From positions 1,178,001-1,242,000 of the forward strand of contig NZ_CP132932.1 of NCBI RefSeq assembly GCF_040358985.1: a DNA stretch of 64,000 bases. The letters run 5' to 3'. Below the pieces are notes generated by a model, which saw nothing but the letters and a program-made list of their open reading frames with translations, was not told where the DNA came from and ran no database searches. The translations under genes and the position numbers were made by a program. This document shows positions 9,512 to 16,831 of the stretch, piece after piece. Position 1 is the stretch's first letter. Each line of letters starts with the position of its first letter. The stretch comes from Tunturibacter empetritectus (GTDB lineage: Bacteria > Acidobacteriota > Terriglobia > Terriglobales > Acidobacteriaceae).

Positions 9512-10750
9512 TTAAGCCTCGAGCAAGAGATCTTCTTCTTTGACCTGGTGGTAATCTGCTCCAGCATCGCGGCCTCCGGTCGCATGTCGCAGCCCCGCCA
9601 ACGCGATAAAGCCGATAGCCAGGCAACAGACTCCGTTCCACCTCCAGTGCTCCCATGCGATAGTCGCCAGAGCCGATCCCACTGCCGCCCCGCTAAAGTA
9701 CACCGTCATATAAACCGTATTGATCCGGCTGCGCGCAGAGGGCATCAGCCCGAAGATCCGTGTCTGATTGGCGACCTGCGTCATCTGCGCTCCTACGTCG
9801 AGCACCAGCACTCCGACCGCCAGCGCGATGATATGGATCGTGATCGGCAGCCCGGCTACTTCTTCCACCCACAATAAAACGTAGGAAAACGTGAGCAGGC
9901 CCATCCCAAGCGAGATCACCCATCGCGACCCATGCCTATCGGACAGCCTCCCTGCAAGTGGTGCGACCAACGCTCCCGCCGCGCCAACCACCCCGAAGGT
10001 ACCCGCGACCCCGGCGCCCAGCCCGTAGTGACTATGCAGCACAAAAGCCAGCGTCGTCCAAAAACAGCTGAATGACGCAAAGACTAGTGCCCCGACAACG
10101 GAGGACTCTCTCAACAGAGGCTGCGTGCGAAAGAGCGTCCAGAGCGACTTCATCGCATCGGAGTAGCGCAACTGCTGCTTCGGGGGCAGCTTGGGCATCA
10201 CCCGCCCCATCAGCGGAACAAAGGCCGCATTCACCACCGCCGCCACCACAAAGACCCAGCGCCAGCCATGAATACCGCTCACCCACCCCGCAAAAGTGCG
10301 GGCCAGCAGAATACCCAGCAGCAGTCCAGTCATCACCGTACCGATAGCCCGACCGCGCTTTTCATGCGAAACCAGATCGGGCGCAATCGGAAGCGCAACA
10401 TGGGTGACCGACGCAAAGAGTCCAAGCAACACACTCGCAACGATAAGCCAGGTCAGTCCGGGGGCAAGCGCGACCAGCAGAAGCGCAACCGCCTCCGCAC
10501 CATACATCTTCATCATCAGGGCGCGGCGTTCCAGCACATCGCCCAGCGGAACGAAGGCTAGCAAACCACACGCGTAACCCACCTGGGTCGCCACCGCCAC
10601 AAAGCCCACATGGCCAGCCGTAACGCCATACGAACGGCCCATCTCCAGCAGAAGCGGCTGGTTGTAGTAGATCGTCGAAACACCAACTGCGCAAGCCAGC
10701 CCCAGAAAAGGCAGCGGAGCACGTTGTTCGGATCGTAATGAAGTGGTCAT
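9512..10750 (-). CDS. MFS transporter (drug/metabolite exporter type)
   Basis: This 412-residue protein has about twelve hydrophobic helices. The first-helix GVSTIYYNQPLLLEMGRSYGV signature and the loop 2-3 motif (GDVLERRALMMKMY, a variant of the MFS A-motif) are as in YgaY/arabinose-efflux-like members; the second A-like motif is GRLSDRHGSR. It is an inner-membrane secondary transporter, and export of a small molecule is inferred from family resemblance. The substrate is not evident. An 8-bp inverted repeat sits directly upstream of the start and may be an operator. The gene stands alone, convergent with tRNA-Arg. Confidence 0.88.
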   Translation of the reverse strand: MTTSLRSEQRAPLPFLGLACAVGVSTIYYNQPLLLEMGRSYGVTAGHVGFVAVATQVGYACGLLAFVPLGDVLERRALMMKMYGAEAVALLLVALAPGLTWLIVASVLLGLFASVTHVALPIAPDLVSHEKRGRAIGTVMTGLLLGILLARTFAGWVSGIHGWRWVFVVAAVVNAAFVPLMGRVMPKLPPKQQLRYSDAMKSLWTLFRTQPLLRESSVVGALVFASFSCFWTTLAFVLHSHYGLGAGVAGTFGVVGAAGALVAPLAGRLSDRHGSRWVISLGMGLLTFSYVLLWVEEVAGLPITIHIIALAVGVLVLDVGAQMTQVANQTRIFGLMPSARSRINTVYMTVYFSGAAVGSALATIAWEHWRWNGVCCLAIGFIALAGLRHATGGRDAGADYHQVKEEDLLLEA

Positions 10751-10756
10751 ACCAAT

Positions 10757-10785
10757 GCTCTAATTCAAGTGTAAAGCATTAGAGC
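10757..10785 (-). promoter_or_regulatory. Inverted repeat in the MFS gene promoter region
   Basis: GCTCTAAT at 10757-10764 and ATTAGAGC at 10778-10785 form a perfect 8-bp inverted repeat with a 13-base centre. It begins 6 bp upstream of the MFS start codon. On the minus strand the centre contains TTTACA, a -35-like word. The position suits a repressor site, but no regulator gene adjoins it. Confidence 0.45.
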
Positions 10786-10819
10786 CTGCTCGACCAGAGG
10801 CGAAGTCTGCGCGGAAACG

Positions 10820-11986
10820 CTAAGCCTTGCCCAATGTCAACTTAGCAATGGTCGCTAGCTGCATAAACGACGTGCCTTCATAGATCTTGCCGATCTTGGC
10901 GTCGCGATACAGCTTCTCGACAGGGTAGTCCTTCACAAAGCCCGATCCCCCATAGACCTCGACCGCTAGACTGGCAACGCGCTCCGCCACCTGCGACGTG
11001 AAGTACTTACACATCGCCGCCTCCTTCAGAAAATCCAGTCCCGCATCCTTCAGCCGAGCCGCGTTATAGACCATCAGCTTCGCCGCTTCGATCTCAGTCG
11101 CCATCTCGGCCAGTTGAAACTGCATCGCCTGAAACTCCACCAGGGTTTTACCGAACTGTTTGCGCTCCTTCGCCCACTTCGCCGCATAGCCCCATGCACC
11201 TTCGGCCAGTCCGAGCATCTGCGAGCCAATCCCGATACGGCCTTCGTTCAGCGTCTCGATAGCGATCTTGTATCCCTTGCCCGGCTCGCCCAGCACCTGC
11301 GCCGCAGGCACAACGCAGTCGTTGAAGATCAGTTCGCAAGTACTCGACGCGCGAATACCAAGCTTGTCTTCCTTCTTCCCAAGCGTAAATCCGGCTGCAC
11401 CCTTCTCAACCAGAAACGCCGTAATCCCCTTGTAACCGGCTGCCGGATCGATCGTCGCAAAGACAATAAACAGTCCTGCCTCTTTTGCATTCGTGATCCA
11501 CAGCTTCTGTCCGTTGAGAACATAATCGTCCCCGCGCTTCACCGCGCGCGTCTGCAACGCAAAGGCGTCAGACCCCGACGAAGCTTCACTGAGCGCATAC
11601 GATCCAATGGTGTCTGTTGCAAGACGCGTCAGGTATTTTTTCTTCTGCTCTTCATTCGCCCATCGCACCAGCGCATTGATGCACAGCGTGTTCTGCACAT
11701 CGACCATCACCCCGACCGACGGATCGACCGCAGAGATCTCTTCGACCGCGAGAATCGCATTGAAAAACGTGCCCCCTGCCCCACCGTACTCTTCGGGAAT
11801 CTCGATCCCCATCAACCCAAGTTCGAAGAGTTTCCGGATAAGTCCGGCATCCATCTGCTGCGACTCATCCATGCCGCGCACCAGCGGACCGATTTGTTCT
11901 ACCGCAAAGCGCCGTATCGTATTACGAAAAAGCTGCTCGTCATCCCCTAGCTGCGTCAACGCCATCGGTCCAACCTGCTGCGACAT
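10820..11986 (-). CDS. Acyl-CoA dehydrogenase
   Basis: This 388-residue protein covers the three acyl-CoA dehydrogenase domains: an N-terminal helical part, the beta domain with signature SEASSGSDAFALQTRA and LNGQKLWITNA (flavin contact), and the C-terminal four-helix domain. The catalytic glutamate is in the KIYEGTS motif near the end. It oxidises a fatty or branched acyl-CoA to the enoyl-CoA, passing electrons through FAD to an electron-transfer flavoprotein. The chain-length specificity cannot be judged. The ATG has AGGTGAG just upstream. Two palindromes lie 59-86 bp before the start and could bind a TetR-type regulator. The gene is monocistronic. Confidence 0.95.
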   Translation of the reverse strand: MSQQVGPMALTQLGDDEQLFRNTIRRFAVEQIGPLVRGMDESQQMDAGLIRKLFELGLMGIEIPEEYGGAGGTFFNAILAVEEISAVDPSVGVMVDVQNTLCINALVRWANEEQKKKYLTRLATDTIGSYALSEASSGSDAFALQTRAVKRGDDYVLNGQKLWITNAKEAGLFIVFATIDPAAGYKGITAFLVEKGAAGFTLGKKEDKLGIRASSTCELIFNDCVVPAAQVLGEPGKGYKIAIETLNEGRIGIGSQMLGLAEGAWGYAAKWAKERKQFGKTLVEFQAMQFQLAEMATEIEAAKLMVYNAARLKDAGLDFLKEAAMCKYFTSQVAERVASLAVEVYGGSGFVKDYPVEKLYRDAKIGKIYEGTSFMQLATIAKLTLGKA

Positions 11987-12044
11987 CCACTCACCTCTGC
12001 CCGTATTCAGGAAAAGGCGAGTCTAGCATCTTGAGCACACCACT

Positions 12045-12072
12045 GAATAGTCATTCACTCAACTAATTGAGC
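12045..12072 (-). promoter_or_regulatory. Two adjacent palindromes upstream of acyl-CoA dehydrogenase
   Basis: TGAAT-AGTC-ATTCA (12045-12058) and CTCAA-CTAA-TTGAG (12059-12072) are perfect 5-bp inverted repeats, each with a 4-base centre, lying back to back. TGAAT-N4-ATTCA resembles TetR-family operators known from fatty-acid degradation genes in other phyla. No regulator gene is adjacent, so the binder is unknown. Confidence 0.45.
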
Positions 12073-12114
12073 AAAGGCATCTGTCTAATCGCTCATCAAG
12101 AAGAGAGCAAATCG

Positions 12115-13023
12115 CTAGCCCGCGACCTTAACCAACCGCCCACGCCGGGTGACGATCGAGAGCTTCTCGGTATTCAAAATCTTCCGAGCCTGCTCTCTGG
12201 CATGATTGGCCCACGGTCCCACTGGATCGAGCCGCACATAAGCCAGCCAGTGTCGCAACGCCCTTCGACGCTGCCCCTGCCGCTCATACGCTAGCGCAAG
12301 GTTGTAGTGTGCATCGGCATACTGCGGAACCAGAGCAACAGCCTTCTGATAAGCGGTCGTCGCCTCAGCCAGACGCTGCATCTCGTCCAGCACATTGCCC
12401 AGATCGAAGAACGCAAGCGCATACTCCGGGTCGGCCACCGTCGCCTGTCGATAGAGCCCTTCCGCATCCTCAAACCGCCGCAGGTTGTAGTGGATCGTCC
12501 CAAGATTGATCAACGCCGGCGCATGCTGCGGGCGCATCGCCAGAATCGCAGCATAGATCTCGGCAGCCTGCTGGATCGTAGCCGGATTTTCCTCCAACTG
12601 CACCGCACGCAAAAACATCTCTTGGATCTCTGCCGCCTGTCGCAAACCGGCATCCCCACTACCCACGACACGAAGCTGACGCGCCGGCGCAGTTTCAAAG
12701 TCAAAGGCCAGCTGCTGCGTCAGCGGATCCATCAGCGCACCGCCATGCCGAAAGCTCAACCGTGATCCGCGCCGCACAAAGCTCGCCTCCAGCAGCGGAT
12801 TCCCTACTCCGCCTAGCCGCTGCATGGCCTCCACCGACGCTCGTATATTTTTTGCAGAGATCTTTGTCGTCGCCTGCAGATCGCGCAGCCTGCGCAACTG
12901 ACCCAGCGCATCAAAAGAATAGTCATCCTTGGGAGAGATCAGTCCTGCTCGCTCCCACGCCGTTAGCTGGCGTGCCTGCAAGTGAAGGATCCGGATTACG
13001 TCTTGACGGCTATATCGGGTCAC
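12115..13023 (-). CDS. MerR-like HTH domain fused to TPR repeats
   Basis: This 302-residue protein starts with a MerR-type winged helix (residues 1-70: YSRQDVIRILHLQARQLTAWERAGLI, then FDALGQLRRLRDLQ). A short linker follows, then four tetratricopeptide repeats (about 135-275; the repeats at ALINLGTIHYNLRRFEDAEGLYRQA and ALAFFDLGNVLDEMQRLAEATTAYQKA are clearest). The start is GTG. A DNA-binding head with a TPR tail suggests a regulator whose activity is set by protein contacts, but no MerR effector-binding dimer helix is evident. It stands alone between the acyl-CoA dehydrogenase and PspA genes. Its target is unknown. Confidence 0.82.
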   Translation of the reverse strand: MTRYSRQDVIRILHLQARQLTAWERAGLISPKDDYSFDALGQLRRLRDLQATTKISAKNIRASVEAMQRLGGVGNPLLEASFVRRGSRLSFRHGGALMDPLTQQLAFDFETAPARQLRVVGSGDAGLRQAAEIQEMFLRAVQLEENPATIQQAAEIYAAILAMRPQHAPALINLGTIHYNLRRFEDAEGLYRQATVADPEYALAFFDLGNVLDEMQRLAEATTAYQKAVALVPQYADAHYNLALAYERQGQRRRALRHWLAYVRLDPVGPWANHAREQARKILNTEKLSIVTRRGRLVKVAG

Positions 13024-13210
13024 AGTGGTGTCTCAGTTGGCACCGTCTTACAAGTTCATCCTGCGAACTCTCTCTGGAGTATGCCTTCGAAACCCGCGCC
13101 AATCAAGACCAAAACCTTCTAACCCCCTCGAATAGTGGTGGATAACTCGTACCCAAATGGGTTCCCCGATCTTCAACCCACATTCACACTCGGCAGATCG
13201 CAGGCCCACT

Positions 13211-13879
13211 TCAACTCAGGCGTGGCTGTCTGCTCTTCAGATCTTCAAGCAGCCGCTCGATCTGATCCTCTCTTTCCAAAGTGTTGAGTCGGTCTTCAAG
13301 AGATTGAGATTCAAGAACCACATGGCTGGCAAAGTTGTCTGCCTCCTCACGCTGAATGCTCGAGCGCAGCCGGTTCATGGCGGTCGATCTCTGGTGCGAG
13401 GCAGCGATCGTGCGGGCAGCGTTCGCCTTGCCTACCGTGCGGGCGCGGCGTTGCTGAGCGATCAATAACTCGCAAGCCGAGCGCGTCTCGGACAGCTTCT
13501 GCTGCAGACGATTGAAGGCGTTGCGAAGAGTCTCCGTCTCAGCCTTCTGATCTTCAAGCTGCTGCGCAAAGTTTGCTGTCAGCTGTTGGTTGCTCAGGCT
13601 GCGCTCCAACGCAGCGCGGGCTAGATCGTCCTGCTGCTTCTGCACCGCGAGCTCTGCCTTCCGATTCCACTGGGTCATAGCAACCTCGTACTCCTTGAGC
13701 TTCTTCTCGAGAAGGTGCTGGTCGGCAATCGCGATAGCGACCTGCGTCTTGACCTGGAGCAGCTGGTTTTCCATATCCAGCACGAGTTGCTTCGCCAGCT
13801 TCTCAGGATCTTCCGCCCTCTCGATAAGGTCGTTGATGTTGGCTCGTAGAAGTGTTCCTACACGCTCAAGCAGTGCCAT
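13211..13879 (-). CDS. PspA/IM30 family membrane-stress protein
   Basis: This 222-residue protein is almost wholly coiled coil. It begins with the PspA/Vipp1 N-terminal helix (ALLERVGTLLRANINDLIERAEDPEKLAKQL), followed by the long helical hairpin. PspA-type proteins form ESCRT-III-like assemblies on the inner membrane and help maintain its integrity. It is the last of four same-strand genes (HTH regulator, NfeD-like, flotillin, PspA), 68 bp after flotillin. This grouping matches known partnerships of PspA, SPFH and NfeD proteins. Length and start are normal. Confidence 0.92.
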   Translation of the reverse strand: MALLERVGTLLRANINDLIERAEDPEKLAKQLVLDMENQLLQVKTQVAIAIADQHLLEKKLKEYEVAMTQWNRKAELAVQKQQDDLARAALERSLSNQQLTANFAQQLEDQKAETETLRNAFNRLQQKLSETRSACELLIAQQRRARTVGKANAARTIAASHQRSTAMNRLRSSIQREEADNFASHVVLESQSLEDRLNTLEREDQIERLLEDLKSRQPRLS

Positions 13880-13947
13880 GGGAGTTCTCCTTTACTGCGG
13901 TAGTGCGTCCAGCGCGGAGAGAGTTTTCTCCGCGCTGGTTTGATAGA

Positions 13948-15366
13948 TCAGGCTTGTGGACCGTTGCCGTCATCGCGAGGCTTCATCGCTTTAACGTTGG
14001 ACATCAGATCGTGAAGGTTCATCCCGGAGAGCGCCTCGAAGAGCGCAGGAACCTGAGCCGCGATCTTCGTCATCTCGCCCGTAATCTTGCTGGCTCCGGT
14101 CGCCCCATCGTTCCCGGTCGAAACAATGGTGATCTTGTCGACCTTGCTCAGAGGCTCCGCCATTGCGCGAACCACATCGGCCATGTTGGTGATGAGCTTG
14201 TCGACGACGGCGGCCTGCGTCCACTCCTGGTAAGCTTCGGCCTTTACGTTCATCGCTTTCGCCTCCGCCTCGCCCTTCTGAAAGATGATGTTGGCCTCCG
14301 CCTCGCCCTGCAGCTTCGTGGCTGCGGCACGACCCTCGGCCTCCATCATGACGCGAGCCTTATCGGCCTGAGCGATATTCTCGATGCGCTGACGCTCAAT
14401 CTCAGAGCCCTTGAGCACCGTCGCAATCAGCTCCTTTTCATGACGCAGAATCTCAGCCTCCTGCACCTTCACCTGCTCCTGCTTCTCAACCTGCTGAACG
14501 CGAACCTGCTCGGCAACGACCTTCTGCTGCATGACGTTGGTCTGGAGTTCGTACGCCTTATCCGCCTGAGCCTCCTGGCGACGGCTCTGCTCCATGAACT
14601 GCGCCTTCTGGATATCAAGGTCACGTTGAGCCTCCGCCTGTTTTGCAAGCGACGCTGTCTCTGCGATCACGCGATCCTGATCCGCCGAGGACTTGGCGAC
14701 TGCTGCCTCGCGTAGTGCAATGGCGCGGCGAATCGCCGTATCGCGCTCAGCCTCTGCCGTAGCAATCTCGGCATCGCGTCGTATGCGAGCCACATCTGGA
14801 CGGCCCATGTTGGTGATGTACTCGTTCTTATCGCGCACCTCGCGAATCGTGAAAGAGATCACCTCAAGCCCCATCTTGCTCATGTCATCCATACAAGTAG
14901 AGCGCATCCGTTCAGCCACCATCTCCGGCTCTTTCACAATCTGCTCAACGGTAAGCTGACCAATAATGCCGCGCAGATGACCCTCCATCACCAGTCGAAT
15001 GAGACCCTCGCGCTGGTCAGGAGACTTCGTCAGAAACTGTTCCGCTGCAGTGAGGATCGACTCTTTGTCCGAACGAACTTTGATCTGCGCAACAGCCTCC
15101 ACAGTCACCGCGACACCCTGCTTGGTGTAGAGATCCTGCTGCGGCGCAACGTCAAAGCTCATCAGCTCCAGCGAAAGTTGACGAGAGTTTTCCACGACCG
15201 GAAAGATCACCGCGCCGCCGCCCTTGATGACGCGCGGCCCGCGGAATCCATAGACAATAATCGCTTCGTTAGGACCAGCCTTGCGAAACATCTTAGCCAT
15301 TAGAAGGGCCAATGCGAGAGTGGCGAGAACTACCAGACCAACAATAATAACGACCGAGTTCGGCAT
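13948..15366 (-). CDS. Flotillin / SPFH domain protein
   Basis: This 472-residue protein has a single N-terminal membrane helix (about 5-25), the SPFH domain (about 28-210, with IVYGFRGPRVIKGGGAVIFPVVE), and a long Glu/Ala-rich coiled coil (about 200-370). The tail reads DVVRAMAEPLSKVDKITIVSTG, typical of YqiK/FloT-like flotillins. It would oligomerise at membrane microdomains. The upstream neighbour is an NfeD-like protein, the classical partner of bacterial flotillins; the downstream one is PspA. The gap of about 147 bp to the NfeD-like gene holds weak direct repeats but no clear terminator. Confidence 0.94.
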   Translation of the reverse strand: MPNSVVIIVGLVVLATLALALLMAKMFRKAGPNEAIIVYGFRGPRVIKGGGAVIFPVVENSRQLSLELMSFDVAPQQDLYTKQGVAVTVEAVAQIKVRSDKESILTAAEQFLTKSPDQREGLIRLVMEGHLRGIIGQLTVEQIVKEPEMVAERMRSTCMDDMSKMGLEVISFTIREVRDKNEYITNMGRPDVARIRRDAEIATAEAERDTAIRRAIALREAAVAKSSADQDRVIAETASLAKQAEAQRDLDIQKAQFMEQSRRQEAQADKAYELQTNVMQQKVVAEQVRVQQVEKQEQVKVQEAEILRHEKELIATVLKGSEIERQRIENIAQADKARVMMEAEGRAAATKLQGEAEANIIFQKGEAEAKAMNVKAEAYQEWTQAAVVDKLITNMADVVRAMAEPLSKVDKITIVSTGNDGATGASKITGEMTKIAAQVPALFEALSGMNLHDLMSNVKAMKPRDDGNGPQA

Positions 15367-15513
15367 ATCGTTCCTTTGTCCCAGTCCTTTGTCCAGACGG
15401 ACGAGAGAGCGTGTAATGTGCTTGCCTCAAGAGAGGGTTGAGCGGGTGATGTGCCTCGGCAAGTGAGGCCGCCCGGATCAGGAACGACGATCAACAAAAA
15501 TTACAATCATGAT

Positions 15514-16101
15514 CTACAACGCATCGTGCATTCCATTCGCGAGTTCGTCCCATCGACGGACGTAGGCAACGCCGCGGTCATAACGAATAACAACAACCTC
15601 CGTTCCTCGCGCGATGGCGCTGCCGTCTTCGCTCCGGGCAGCAGCCGCACGACGAGCCCCGGCCTGCGAAAAGATAATCTCGCCAATCCCATCCCCGTCA
15701 CGAATGGAGTCGCTCACCTGGGCAAGTACGCCCGCCATCTCCGTCTCTTCCGGAGTCAGAATCCGCTCATGAGGAAGAAGCAGCTTGAAGAGAACAGCCC
15801 AGATGAGCGCGGCCCCGGCGACACCGCTTATCAATGCAGTCAGCAAAATCAGCACGCCGCCGAAGATGCTCGAGTGGTGCAGCAGATACCCGGCGCCGCC
15901 AAACCAGCACAGAAACACCGTGATGGTGAAGCCGTTCACCGCAGACAAGCCTGATCCCCGATGTGCCCCATGCGCGGCATGACCGTGAGCCACATTGCCA
16001 ATATGGAATCGGCCGATATGCAGATGGCCGAAACCCCCAACGACCGAGATCAGGCTAAGCACCAAGCCGACACAGAAACAGATGAGATAGAAGGAGTCCA
16101 T
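15514..16101 (-). CDS. NfeD/YqiJ-like membrane protein
   Basis: This 195-residue protein has an N-terminal membrane helix, a His/Gly-rich loop (about 25-50), a pair of hydrophobic helices (about 55-115), and a soluble C-terminal beta domain (about 125-190, GIGEIIFSQAGARRAAAARSED then RGTEVVVIRYDRGVAYVRRW). That is the OB-fold-like layout of NfeD/YqiJ partners of flotillin. The ATG lies one base after the stop of the upstream HTH gene (TAATATG), so the two are translationally coupled. A role in assembling or regulating flotillin domains is inferred from context. Confidence 0.82.
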   Translation of the reverse strand: MDSFYLICFCVGLVLSLISVVGGFGHLHIGRFHIGNVAHGHAAHGAHRGSGLSAVNGFTITVFLCWFGGAGYLLHHSSIFGGVLILLTALISGVAGAALIWAVLFKLLLPHERILTPEETEMAGVLAQVSDSIRDGDGIGEIIFSQAGARRAAAARSEDGSAIARGTEVVVIRYDRGVAYVRRWDELANGMHDAL

Positions 16102-16102
16102 A

Positions 16103-16669
16103 TTATTTGGTGCTCCGTTTCGCGGCTTTCTTTGGAGCCGGTTGAGTTAGTGGAGCCATCATCGAAGAGCCTTCAGGACGAAGAACCTGAAACAGACGAT
16201 CCAGCAGAGCAGGCGTCTCAAGAATGCTCTCGATCAGAAGAAAGCAGCGCCGTGAATCGCTATGGTTCGCCAGCGCCAGCAGAGCCTGGCAGAGTGCCGG
16301 GTCACGACGGAAGCGTTCGACGCCTCCGACCAGCCACAGGTCGAGCTTGTCTTCCGCCGTTCGCAGGTCGGAGATCAACTCGGAGTGATAACCCTCTGGA
16401 TCATCGACGAGATAGCCGGGATGAACTTTGAAGAACTTCGCCAGCAGCAGCCGCGTCGTGTTCGTCAGGTGCGGGCGCGCGCCACTCTCAATCTGAGACA
16501 GATACGACTGGCTGATAGTTCCCTTGTTTGCCCTGTTGCCTGCCTTCTTACCCGCACCATTCTCTTGTTGAATCGCCCGAACCAGCTCCTGTTGCGTCAT
16601 AGCGCGATTAAGACCACGAAGGCTGCCCTCAACCTCACGCAGATAACGGATTTTGTCGCTGAGTCTCAT
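16103..16669 (-). CDS. XRE-family HTH transcriptional regulator of the flotillin/PspA cluster
   Basis: The N-terminal half is a Cro/CI-type helix-turn-helix (about 5-85: TQQELVRAIQQENG, then QSYLSQIESGARPHLTNTTRLLLAKFF) with a basic insertion (GKKAGNRANKG) between helices. The C-terminal half is helical and of unknown function. The frame opens upstream at a TTG (16687), but the ATG at 16669 is preferred: it starts directly with the MRLSDKIRYLR helix and follows a strong promoter by a short leader. No Shine-Dalgarno site is seen. Two copies of the same 10-mer flank its -10 box, so autorepression is likely. It is the first gene of the four-gene cluster. Confidence 0.85.
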   Translation of the reverse strand: MRLSDKIRYLREVEGSLRGLNRAMTQQELVRAIQQENGAGKKAGNRANKGTISQSYLSQIESGARPHLTNTTRLLLAKFFKVHPGYLVDDPEGYHSELISDLRTAEDKLDLWLVGGVERFRRDPALCQALLALANHSDSRRCFLLIESILETPALLDRLFQVLRPEGSSMMAPLTQPAPKKAAKRSTK

Positions 16670-16680
16670 GACAATTACAA

Positions 16681-16718
16681 ATCGCAATATTTATATCGCA
16701 ATATGCAATAAAAATCAA
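16681..16718 (-). promoter_or_regulatory. Promoter with direct-repeat operator for the HTH/NfeD/flotillin/PspA cluster
   Basis: On the minus strand a -35 TTGATT (16713-16718) and a -10 TATAAA (16690-16695) are separated by exactly 17 bp. Two identical 10-mers, ATATTGCGAT on the minus strand (plus-strand 16681-16690 and 16695-16704), lie 14 bp apart and overlap the -10 and start region. A partial third copy follows at 16703-16710. This is an expected site for a dimeric HTH repressor. Confidence 0.68.
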
Positions 16719-16831
16719 GACCGATTTTTCACTCCAATTCAAACCAGAAAAGCTCCGCCCCAAAGACATCGCAAGAATCTGCAGAGTACGTTCGATTCCT
16801 CACACATGGAAACCCGGCGTATGCTGGCCAC

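Noticed and set aside
15367..15513. Terminator or regulatory RNA between the NfeD-like and flotillin genes
   Set aside because: Only short imperfect direct repeats and a 5-bp hairpin were seen, without a T-tract.
16670..16687. Upstream TTG start for the XRE-family gene
   Set aside because: It would begin inside the direct-repeat and -10 region; the ATG at 16669 starts at the first HTH helix.
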